This document shows, in pieces, positions 19,908 through 26,819 of a stretch of 46,136 bases of DNA. Below the pieces are notes generated by a model that saw only the letters and a program-made list of their open reading frames with translations, was not told where the DNA came from and ran no database searches. The position numbers were made by a program, and so were the translations under genes. This stretch comes from Archangium violaceum Cb vi76 (GTDB lineage Bacteria > Myxococcota > Myxococcia > Myxococcales > Myxococcaceae). The first letter of the stretch is position 1; each line of letters opens with the position of its first letter. Location: NCBI RefSeq assembly GCF_000733295.1, contig NZ_JPMI01000061.1, positions 1 through 46,136 of the forward strand. Direction: 5' to 3'.

Positions 19908-21137
19908 TCAGTCCCTCCGGGTTGAAATCAGTCCGCCCAGGGTGCGCCGCGCGTGCGCGAGGTGCGGCGCCGCGCGCTCCAGGCCCAGCTCGTCCACCGC
20001 CACGACCCCCGCGTCCAGGAAGCCCTCGCCGCCCAGGCCCCGCCCGCACGCCGTGGGCACCGCGCGCACGTCCACGGGGCGCAGGGGGCCCCCCGCGTCC
20101 CGCGCGAGCGCGAGCTTCAGCACCGCGCCCGTCTGGCACGCCCGCGTGGGCATGATGCTCAGGAAGTTGCCGAGCGAGTACGCGATGAGCCCCACTCGTG
20201 GCGGCCCTCCCCGGCGCACCTGCGCGGGGCACGTGGGGTCCCCGCCGTCGATGGAGACCAGCTCCACGGGCTGCAGCACGTGCGGCGAGGAGCCCAGGAG
20301 GATGTCCGCCCCGCGCTCGATGAGGCGGTAGGCGTGCTCGCGCTGGAGGGACTCGGGCCAGTACTCGTACTCGAAGCCCCAGTGCGGCATGAGCACCACG
20401 AGGTCCGGCCCCACCGCGCGCGCCGCGTCGATGAGGGCGCCCAGCCGCTCCCAGTCGGGCGCATGCAGCGGGTTGCCCAGGCGCGTCACCGGAACGCCCT
20501 CGGGCGGCGCCCCCGCGAGGTGGTTGATGTCATACGTCACCGCGGCGATGCCCAGGCGCACCCCGGCCACCTCCAGGCCCGCCACCGCGTCCTCCGCCCG
20601 GGGGCCTCCGACGCAGCGGTGCTCCGGGCGGGCCAGCACGCTCTGGCGCGTGCGCTCCAGCCCTTGCGCGCCCTGGTCCAGCGCGTGGTTGTTGCACAGC
20701 GAGAACACGCGGTGGCGCGCGGTGCCCTCCCACGCGTCCAGGTAGCCCGGCGGCGCGTTGTAGTGGAGCGTCTCGTAGACGAGCCGGGGCACGGGCCGCG
20801 CCGGGTCCACGGGCGTCTCCAGGTTGGCGAAGGCCACGTGCGCGTCCGCCATCAGCGCGCGCACGCCCGGAGAGAGGGCCTCGCGGAAGCCGCTGCGAAT
20901 CCACATCACATCGCCCACGGCGCACAGGTTGAGCGCCGCGGGCGCGCCGGGCTTCCAGCTCCCGGAGGCGAGGTGCCGGGCGACGCGCGCGAAGTGCTCG
21001 GCGTCCTCGGTGCGGCGCGGCTCGGGGACGTGGAGGAGGCTCTTGGCGATGTAGCGCAGGTTGAGGTCCCAGCGGGACAACGGCCAGCGGCCGTCCTCGT
21101 AGCGGATGTCCGCGTATAGCTGGCGCAGGGCGTTCAT
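19908..21137 (-). CDS. CapA-family metallophosphatase-like protein
   Basis: 409 residues. The PGA_cap/CapA domain is clear: NLCAVGDVMWIRSGF, AFANLETPV, VFSLCNNHALDQGAQGLERT, GIAAVTYDIN, VVLMPHWGFEYEYWPESLQREHAYRLIERGADILLGSSPHV, and GLIAYSLGNFLS. These carry the metal-binding Asp/Asn/His set of calcineurin-like phosphatases. CapA proteins are tied to poly-gamma-glutamate capsules, but this one has no signal peptide and no capB/capC near it, so it probably acts in the cytoplasm on another substrate. The ATG overlaps the desaturase stop (ATGA). The C-terminal 70 residues are less conserved and may be specific to this operon. Confidence 0.85.
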   Translation of the reverse strand: MNALRQLYADIRYEDGRWPLSRWDLNLRYIAKSLLHVPEPRRTEDAEHFARVARHLASGSWKPGAPAALNLCAVGDVMWIRSGFREALSPGVRALMADAHVAFANLETPVDPARPVPRLVYETLHYNAPPGYLDAWEGTARHRVFSLCNNHALDQGAQGLERTRQSVLARPEHRCVGGPRAEDAVAGLEVAGVRLGIAAVTYDINHLAGAPPEGVPVTRLGNPLHAPDWERLGALIDAARAVGPDLVVLMPHWGFEYEYWPESLQREHAYRLIERGADILLGSSPHVLQPVELVSIDGGDPTCPAQVRRGGPPRVGLIAYSLGNFLSIMPTRACQTGAVLKLALARDAGGPLRPVDVRAVPTACGRGLGGEGFLDAGVVAVDELGLERAAPHLAHARRTLGGLISTRRD

Positions 21138-22117
21138 GGGCGCTTTCGTTCCAGGGTGACGAGCCGCACGTCCTCGTCCACGACGGTGGGCCCGGCGAGC
21201 AGCGCGCGTCCCATGACGTCGAGGTAGCTATCGAAGACGGGGGCGCCGCGCGCGAGCAGCCCGGGGCGCAGGTGGGTGTGCAGCCTCGCGAGGTTGTAGC
21301 CGGGCACGCGCGGGTAGAGGTGGTGGTCCAGGTGGTAGTTGAGCCCGTTCCAGAGGAAGGTGACGAGCCGCGTGCCGCGCACCGTCGTCGCGGTGTGGAA
21401 GCGGTCCCCGCGCCACGTGTTGGCGTAGTGGTCCGCGATGGACTTGAGGCCGTTGAGGGGGCTGGCGAAGAGCACCGGCAGCAGCCAGCACTCCACCGCG
21501 CCGGGGACGAGCCCGTGCCGCGACAGCAGCCAGAAGAGCCCCGCGTAGAAGCCCGCGTAGCAGAGCAGCACCGCGCCATGGCGGCGCAATCGCGCGCGGG
21601 AGAAGTGCTGCAGCGGATAGAGGACGTTGAAGTAGATGAGGCTCAGCGGGATGCCGAGCAGCACGGTGGCGTAGAAGAGCGCGCACAGCCCGAGCGAGCG
21701 GCGGCCCGCGTTGTAGGCGTCGGGGTCCTTCTCCGTGCGGTTCCAGCGGTGGTGCGCGAGGTGATCATGGCGCATGGGCTCGTAGGCGATGCCCACGAGC
21801 AGGCTGAGCGCGTTGCCGAAGAGGCGGTTCTGCCACGGCCTCGGGAAGAGGTTGTCGTGCCACGCGTCGTGGTCGAGCTGGATGAGCCCCATCACCGCCC
21901 CACCCGCCAGCATCCACAGCGGCAGCTTCACCCAGACGCTGTCCGCGCGGGCAATGGCCACGGCCGCCGCGACCCAGACACCCAGGTGCAGCGCCGCCAT
22001 GCCCACCGCGCGCAGAGGACGGATGCGGAGCAGCTCCACCAGCTCGGCGCGGGAGAGGCCGGGCTCCGGGGGCGTGGCACCGGGCGAATCAACGGGAGGC
22101 GAGAGGGCTGGCTGCAT
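21134..22117 (-). CDS. Membrane fatty-acid desaturase/hydroxylase family protein
   Basis: 327 residues. All three histidine boxes of the membrane diiron family are present: H83-x3-H87 (HDAWH), H119-x2-HH (HDHLAHH) and HLDHH near residue 272. Hydrophobic helices flank them (about 37-58, 62-80, 175-200). It could desaturate, hydroxylate or ketolate a lipid substrate; the HDHLAHHRWNRTEKDPD segment resembles acyl-lipid desaturases. It starts 6 bp after the methyltransferase stop and its stop overlaps the CapA-like ATG, so it is firmly in the operon. No cytochrome b5 or ferredoxin partner gene is adjacent. Confidence 0.9.
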   Translation of the reverse strand: MQPALSPPVDSPGATPPEPGLSRAELVELLRIRPLRAVGMAALHLGVWVAAAVAIARADSVWVKLPLWMLAGGAVMGLIQLDHDAWHDNLFPRPWQNRLFGNALSLLVGIAYEPMRHDHLAHHRWNRTEKDPDAYNAGRRSLGLCALFYATVLLGIPLSLIYFNVLYPLQHFSRARLRRHGAVLLCYAGFYAGLFWLLSRHGLVPGAVECWLLPVLFASPLNGLKSIADHYANTWRGDRFHTATTVRGTRLVTFLWNGLNYHLDHHLYPRVPGYNLARLHTHLRPGLLARGAPVFDSYLDVMGRALLAGPTVVDEDVRLVTLERKRP

Positions 22118-22123
22118 GGCATG

Positions 22124-22735
22124 TCAGAAGTAGCGAGGGACGCGCTGGCAATAGCGCGCGTAGGGCTCACCGAGGCGGTCCGCGAGGAACCGCTCCTCCT
22201 GGAGCACCAGTTGATGGAAGAGCCCCCCGAGCGCCGCACAGGCGCCCAGCGTCACAACGGACGGAGCCCAGAGCGAAGCCCCTACGAGGTACAGGTAGGA
22301 GAACACGTAGATGGGGTTGCGCGAGTAGCGGTGGAGTCCCCCCTCGTGCAGCTCGGGCCGGGCCTCCCCCGCGTCCACGCCGATGCGGAACGCCGGGCCC
22401 ATTGCATACTGGGCCCACAGCATGCCCAGGAGCCCCACGACACCGAGCACCCAACCCGCGAGCGGAGGAATGGGCAGCAGCGGCCGTCCCCAGGACATGA
22501 CGGACCACGCGGGCCAGAACGCGGCCGCGAGCACGGAGCCGGCCCAGAGCAGCGAGACGCCACTGATGCGCCGCGTGACGCGCGTGTGCGCGCAATCCGC
22601 CGCCGCGCTCCGGTAGGCCAGCGGGCTGCGCCCGAAGCGCAGGCGGTAGACGAGGCTGGAGCCCAGGTGCCCCGCGAGCACGTGCAGGGAGATGAAGCCC
22701 AGGTACACCCCGGGCGCCTCGCGCAGCCCCATCAT
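22124..22735 (-). CDS. Isoprenylcysteine/phospholipid methyltransferase-like membrane protein
   Basis: 203 residues with about five membrane segments. The C-terminal SAM-binding signature of the ICMT/PEMT family is present: EGGLHRYSRNPIYVFSYLYLVGASLW, followed by LVLQEERFLADRLGEPYARYCQRVPRYF. Relatives methylate carboxyl or amine groups of membrane-bound substrates. The start at 22735 (Met-Met) gives an ATGA overlap with the upstream acyltransferase-like gene; the frame is open further upstream but lies over that gene. The substrate could be a lipid made by its neighbours, which is inference. Confidence 0.85.
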   Translation of the reverse strand: MMGLREAPGVYLGFISLHVLAGHLGSSLVYRLRFGRSPLAYRSAAADCAHTRVTRRISGVSLLWAGSVLAAAFWPAWSVMSWGRPLLPIPPLAGWVLGVVGLLGMLWAQYAMGPAFRIGVDAGEARPELHEGGLHRYSRNPIYVFSYLYLVGASLWAPSVVTLGACAALGGLFHQLVLQEERFLADRLGEPYARYCQRVPRYF

Positions 22736-24006
22736 GGCGCGAGCACCTCCGCCCGCAGGCCGAAGCCCGAGGACGCCCACCCGGCGACGCGCTCCGTGAA
22801 GTCGCGCAACTCCTCGCGCGTCCAGAGGCCCTCGAAGGCCGCCGTGTTGATGTTGAGCGTGTCCGCGAACGACAGGCCCGTGGCGCCCCAGGTGGCCGTG
22901 TGGCTGCGCATGGAGCGGATGCGGAACGGCGCCTCCGTGAAGTGCTTGTCCATCCGTCCCAGGTAGGTGACGACGAGCGTGTTCGTCCGGGGCTCGGCGA
23001 TGAGCCCGGGACGCGCGTTCTCGCGCAGCACCCGCGCCGGTGCGAGCCGGGCCACCGCCATGCACTCCAGCGCCGTCGTCCAGTGCACGCCCTCATCGAG
23101 CACCCGCTGCACCTCGGAGCGGAGGAAGCGGGCCAGCTCGCGCGGGGCCTCCAGCCGGGCGCGGACCTCCTTCAGGGAGATCTCAATCGGCACCGCGGAG
23201 CAGCCATTGCCCAGCGTCCGCCCGAGCCCCAGCATCCGCCGCAGGTCCACCGGCATGCGCAGGCGGATGAGTCCGTCCGCCGGGGACTCTCGCAGCGCCA
23301 CGCCCGCGAGCAGCGCGGAGAAGAAGACCTCCGACGCATGGAGGTCCGTGTCGCCCTGGGGAAGCGTGAGCCGCGCCGTGGCCGAGAGCGCGTGTCCGGC
23401 GGTGTCCCCACTGCGGCGCAGCCCCATTCCGCGCTGCGCCAGGAGCCGCCGGCGCGGACTCGTGAGCCCCAGCACCACGCCAGGCTGGCGCAGCGCCGCG
23501 AGCAGCACCTTGCCATCCGTGAGCGTCGAGGGCTCCAGCGGGCGCGACTCCGGCCCGCGTCCCGCGCAGAGCAACCACAGCCGCTCCAGCAGGTGCGCCA
23601 GCGCCTTCGCGTCCCCGATGGCGTGGTGCAACTGGATGCCCAGCAGCCAGGGCCCCTGGGCCGCGTCCACCATGGGATGCAGGTGCAGCCGCAGCGGCAC
23701 GTCGCGCGTGAGGTCCACCCGTGTGTTGATGATTCGCGCCACGGCGTCGGGCTCGGACAGGGGCTCCGCGCCTTCCACCAGGGCCGCGTCCACCTCCGCG
23801 TCCCCGCGCACCGCGGGCACCCATGCGCGGCGCGCGTCGTTCCAGGCCACGTTGAGGCGCTCGCTCTCCCGCACCAGCGCGCGCAGCCCCCGGCGCAGGA
23901 GCGCCACGTCGGGTCTGTCCTCCAGCCGCAGCAGCACCGTGGCCCAGATGGTGGCGACCTCGCCATCCAGCCGCGCCATCACCGTGTCTACGAAGTTCGC
24001 GCGCAT
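22732..24006 (-). CDS. HHxxxD acyltransferase / condensation-like protein
   Basis: 424 residues from the chosen start. The catalytic motif HHAIGD (H127-H128-x3-D132) sits where it does in the CoA-dependent acyltransferase superfamily (NRPS condensation domains, wax ester synthases, BAHD enzymes). The surrounding layout fits: N-terminal LRRGLRALVRESERLNVAW, IQLHHAIGDAKALAHLLERLW, and the later LRMPVDLRRMLGLGRTLGNGCSAVPIEI and a C-terminal NTLVVTYLGRMD. The 424-residue length matches a stand-alone domain. No carrier protein or adenylation domain is near, so it likely uses a CoA donor. The start is uncertain: 24006 overlaps the upstream gene by 19 bp; 24018 and 23979 are alternatives. Confidence 0.82.
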   Translation of the reverse strand: MRANFVDTVMARLDGEVATIWATVLLRLEDRPDVALLRRGLRALVRESERLNVAWNDARRAWVPAVRGDAEVDAALVEGAEPLSEPDAVARIINTRVDLTRDVPLRLHLHPMVDAAQGPWLLGIQLHHAIGDAKALAHLLERLWLLCAGRGPESRPLEPSTLTDGKVLLAALRQPGVVLGLTSPRRRLLAQRGMGLRRSGDTAGHALSATARLTLPQGDTDLHASEVFFSALLAGVALRESPADGLIRLRMPVDLRRMLGLGRTLGNGCSAVPIEISLKEVRARLEAPRELARFLRSEVQRVLDEGVHWTTALECMAVARLAPARVLRENARPGLIAEPRTNTLVVTYLGRMDKHFTEAPFRIRSMRSHTATWGATGLSFADTLNINTAAFEGLWTREELRDFTERVAGWASSGFGLRAEVLAP

Positions 24007-25034
24007 CGCTCCATCCATCCCGCGAAGAGTTCCCGGGCCCGCGCGCCGTCCAGCCGGGCGCGGCTCACGGCTTCGCACGCGGCCCTCGGGTCCGCCACGT
24101 ATTGGAAGACGAGTTCATCCGGCTCGCGCTGGTGGAGGCGGATGCCCGTTGGAAGAAAGCCGGCCGCGAGGAGCACCGGCGTCCCCTCGGCCACCCACTG
24201 GGGCTCGCCCATGGGCAGGTGGATGAGGTCCACGCGCGCCCGCTCCGACGTGAGCGCCGGGGTGCCCTCCGCGCTGAAGCCCACGAGGACCCGCCGCTCC
24301 AGACGCAGCGACGCGTTCCAGTCGAGCGGACGCAGCACGGCGCCCTCCCTCCATGCCCGGCGCTCCAGCGGCGTGAAGGCCACCGACTCCGCGAGCCCCA
24401 CCCCGGCCAGGATGGACGCGAGCCACTCCCCCCACGGGCCCTCGGGCAGGTAGCGCCGGCGTGGCGGCGGGGGCGCGAGCACCGTCGTCATCGCCAGTGC
24501 CTGCATGGGCACGCCCAAGGCCTCCTCCACGCCAATCACCGTCTCGCCCCGCGTGTAGTTGACGACGAGGCCCATGGGCCTCGCCCGCATGAAGCGCGAG
24601 GCGTAGCGCTGCGCCATGACGTGCAGCGTGGAGGTGTTCTGGTGCAGGAAGCCCACCCAGCGCCCGAGCCGCTCCAGCAGCGAGCCCCACAGCGCCTCGT
24701 GCTCGGCGCGGCCCATGAGGGTGCGGCGGCTCGGCAGCGCCACGGAGAGCCCCGAGTCCAGCGAGTCCCGCCCCGGCTTGCTCCACAGGCCCGTGTGCCA
24801 CAGCAGCGCCCCCCGCGCGTCGAACTCGCCGAGGCTCAGCAGCGCCCCGTCCCTCCAGAGCCGCACGGCGCCGCCGGGCTCGTAGAGGAACGGGTAGGAA
24901 TACGTCTCCGCGTAGCGCGCGTGAAGCAGCTCGCGGAAGGCCGGCTCATCGGGCTCGGCCAGCCAGCGCGTGTGCTCGCTGGGGTTGGCGGCGCGAAGGT
25001 CGTCCATCAGGGAAACAGCCCGGTCCCGGCCCAT
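23988..25034 (-). CDS. GNAT-fold-like protein of unknown function, first gene of operon
   Basis: 348 residues from ATG 25034. The N-terminal half (EPAFRELLHARYAETYSYPFLY, then LLSLGEFDARGALLWHTGLW, then LGRWVGFLHQNTSTLHVMAQRYASRFMRARPMGLVVNY) has the order of elements of GNAT acyltransferases. The C-terminal half (RRRYLPEGPWGEWLASILAGVGL onward) is seen in two-part GNAT relatives. The assignment is tentative; I see no clear acyl-CoA loop. An upstream TTG at 25046 preceded by AAGGA is another possible start. It leads the six-gene operon ending at 19298 and its 3' end overlaps the HHxxxD gene. Confidence 0.65.
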   Translation of the reverse strand: MGRDRAVSLMDDLRAANPSEHTRWLAEPDEPAFRELLHARYAETYSYPFLYEPGGAVRLWRDGALLSLGEFDARGALLWHTGLWSKPGRDSLDSGLSVALPSRRTLMGRAEHEALWGSLLERLGRWVGFLHQNTSTLHVMAQRYASRFMRARPMGLVVNYTRGETVIGVEEALGVPMQALAMTTVLAPPPPRRRYLPEGPWGEWLASILAGVGLAESVAFTPLERRAWREGAVLRPLDWNASLRLERRVLVGFSAEGTPALTSERARVDLIHLPMGEPQWVAEGTPVLLAAGFLPTGIRLHQREPDELVFQYVADPRAACEAVSRARLDGARARELFAGWMERCARTS

Positions 25035-25272
25035 GTGCGCTAGCAATACATCCTTGAGGCCAGCCGGGAAGGCCCCGCTCCCGCCCGGACGCAACCTCGC
25101 TCGCCCGCCCCTCGTACAGCGCCTGGCACACGGGTTTGAAGCCCCCTGCACAGCCGAGGCGCATCAGAGGGATGGGGGCCCTGTCGAGGGAGCTGGCCCT
25201 CATCAACGTCCAGTCCGGCCCCACGATTGACGGCATGACGAATCTCGGCCGATCCTGCTCGGCGGAGGCTCC

Positions 25273-25824
25273 ATGTCCCGTCACGTGCTGATGGCCGTGC
25301 TGTGTTTGTCGCTCACTGCTTTCGCTGACACTCCGAATCGCTTCGAGCCGCAAGAGTTGTCCAGCGAGGCGGTCGTGACCTTCGTCCTGACCTGCTCCGA
25401 GAAGGTCAAGAAGTCCGACGCCAGCATCGGCGAGGCGCAGCGCCTGAGCTTCTGCTCGTGCGCGGCCGATGCGTTGCGCCTGCGGCACAAGCAGCCGGGG
25501 AAGGACAAGGCTCCGAGCGCCGAGGACCTTCAGCGCTGCGCGAATACGCTCACCCGGTCATCTCCGGAGGAGGTTGCCGGGCAGCTCCGGAGTCAGCCTG
25601 CGCAGTCGCCGTCGGAGCACAAGGTGGCGCCCGCCTCCACGCAGCCGGACACGTCTCGGAGCACGGGTTGGGAAGACCCGGAGGACACCTCGTCGTCGGA
25701 GTCTCCCAGCAGTGTCGAGCCCGCGCGCAGCTGCTGCAAGGTGTGCACGAAGGGCTGTCCCTGCGGAGACTCGTGCATCTCGTGCAGCAAGGTCTGCCGC
25801 AAGGGGCCCGGCTGCGCCTGCTGA
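25273..25824 (+). CDS. Secreted protein with C-terminal cysteine-rich metal-binding-like motif
   Basis: 183 residues. A signal peptide is evident (MSRHVLMAVLCLSLTAFA|DTP). The middle has four Cys (TCSEKV, SFCSCAAD, QRCANT) in a region of about 75 residues, followed by a Ser/Pro/Glu-rich linker and a C-terminal knot with ten Cys in 31 residues (SCCKVCTKGCPCGDSC then CSKVC and GCAC). The CCKVC...CGDSC tail recurs at the C-terminus of many otherwise unrelated bacterial secreted proteins; its role is not established. GGAGG precedes the ATG. Metal binding or disulfide packing is inferred. Confidence 0.8.
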   Translation: MSRHVLMAVLCLSLTAFADTPNRFEPQELSSEAVVTFVLTCSEKVKKSDASIGEAQRLSFCSCAADALRLRHKQPGKDKAPSAEDLQRCANTLTRSSPEEVAGQLRSQPAQSPSEHKVAPASTQPDTSRSTGWEDPEDTSSSESPSSVEPARSCCKVCTKGCPCGDSCISCSKVCRKGPGCAC

Positions 25825-26131
25825 TTCAATCAGCGGCACTGTTGTCAGGTGATGTGCCGCTCACGCGTCAGGAACATCATGCTCGTCTGAACGCGTGGTG
25901 GTTGATTCGTCTGTTCGCCAGGGTTGTCCGGCCGTACGGGTCCGACACGCCAACCATAACGGTCCTAAGGTAGCTATTCTCGGGCGACCGAGTGCGCGAA
26001 GCAGCGTGGCCTCTCTCGTAGAGTCCCGCCGCGTGCCCACTGCCGTCAGCAGTCGACGGTAAGAGCGGCCGTAACCAAGATGCCCCGTACACTCGGGCAC
26101 CCTGGCGAGCAGACGAACTCAACCACCACGC
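25825..26131 (+). other. Non-coding patch with rearranged 23S rRNA helix 68-71-like segments
   Basis: 307 bp without a credible gene. Positions 25956-25974 read ATAACGGTCCTAAGGTAGC, identical over 19 nt (22 of 23 with the bases before it) to the near-universal helix 69-71 stretch of 23S rRNA. Positions 26057-26077 contain GCGGCCGTAACCA, matching the helix 68/69 stretch that in real 23S lies immediately before the first segment (about 17 of 20 with flank). Here the order is reversed, and both pieces share AACCA (25952-25956, 26073-26077), so the 121-bp unit reads like a circular permutation. A further GGCCGTA occurs at 25930. The bases between are strongly diverged, so this is not a working rRNA gene. 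Confidence 0.7.
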
Positions 26132-26755
26132 CTACTCGGCCCAGACGAGCGCCAGGTCGAGCTCGAAAGCCTCGAAGGGCTCGGTGCGCACCCGCTCGTC
26201 TCCGGCGGCTGAATCGACGAGCAGCCAGTGGCGCCCCTCGAGCCGGTAGATTTCGAGCGTCTGGGCAACTGGATCCACGTGCCACACGTTCCGCACGCCT
26301 TCCCGGGCGTAGATGCGCATCTTCTGGATCTTGTCGATGCGCCGTGTGCTCTTGGAGAGCACTTCGCACACCCAATCTGGAGCGAGATCGTAATGTGCTG
26401 GGGCGTCGTCCCCCCCGATGGCCCCAGGCAAGCGCTCGCGCCTCCACCCGGCGATGTCTGGCACGAGCTTGTCTGGTCGGGGGCCGAGGTGGAGTTCAGG
26501 TTCGTAGAGGAGGACCCACCCGCCCGGGCCCCCTGTGCCGAACAAGAAGGGCATCGAGAGGAGGGTACTCAGACGTATCGTTGCGTTGGCATGCGGGCGG
26601 GCCGGGCGGGGGCTGACGTGCAGCTCGCCGTTGAGAATTTCCGCCACCATCTCAGGGGGCACTGCCTGGAAGGCCGCCTCGATGGACGGGGCGTTCCGTT
26701 CGGTGGACGGTGGATCAGGAGGACGACCGGGAGCCATGCGTGGAGATTTCAGCAT
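26132..26755 (-). CDS. Uma2-family (PD-(D/E)XK nuclease-fold) protein
   Basis: 207 residues. The Uma2/DUF820 layout is plain: MVAEILNGELHVSPRPARPHANA, YEPELHLGPRPDKLVPDIAGWRRERLP, PDWVCEVLSKSTRRIDKIQKMRIYAREGVRNVWHVDPVAQTLEIYRL. The catalytic-type residues D (VPDI), E (CEV) and K (IQKM region) of the PD-(D/E)XK fold are in place. Such proteins are abundant in cyanobacteria and myxobacteria; nuclease activity is largely unproven. ATG 26755 has a short-spaced GAGGG upstream; 26737 is an alternative. It lies beside the 23S-like patch and 64 bp downstream of the M28 peptidase. Confidence 0.88.
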   Translation of the reverse strand: MLKSPRMAPGRPPDPPSTERNAPSIEAAFQAVPPEMVAEILNGELHVSPRPARPHANATIRLSTLLSMPFLFGTGGPGGWVLLYEPELHLGPRPDKLVPDIAGWRRERLPGAIGGDDAPAHYDLAPDWVCEVLSKSTRRIDKIQKMRIYAREGVRNVWHVDPVAQTLEIYRLEGRHWLLVDSAAGDERVRTEPFEAFELDLALVWAE

Positions 26756-26819
26756 GACCCTCGCCCTGTGCAATCCCGGAGCCGTCGAGGCGCCACCGCC
26801 CCGATGGCCACGGAACACG

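Noticed and set aside
25035-25272. A gene between the GNAT-like gene and the Cys-rich gene
   Set aside because: Short open stretches only, with no ribosome site or recognisable motif; best seen as the divergent promoter region.
25952-25974. Functional homing-endonuclease (I-CeuI-type) target or group I intron
   Set aside because: The core is matched, but bases on the downstream flank differ from the rDNA target, no LAGLIDADG gene is present, and no group I core elements can be seen.
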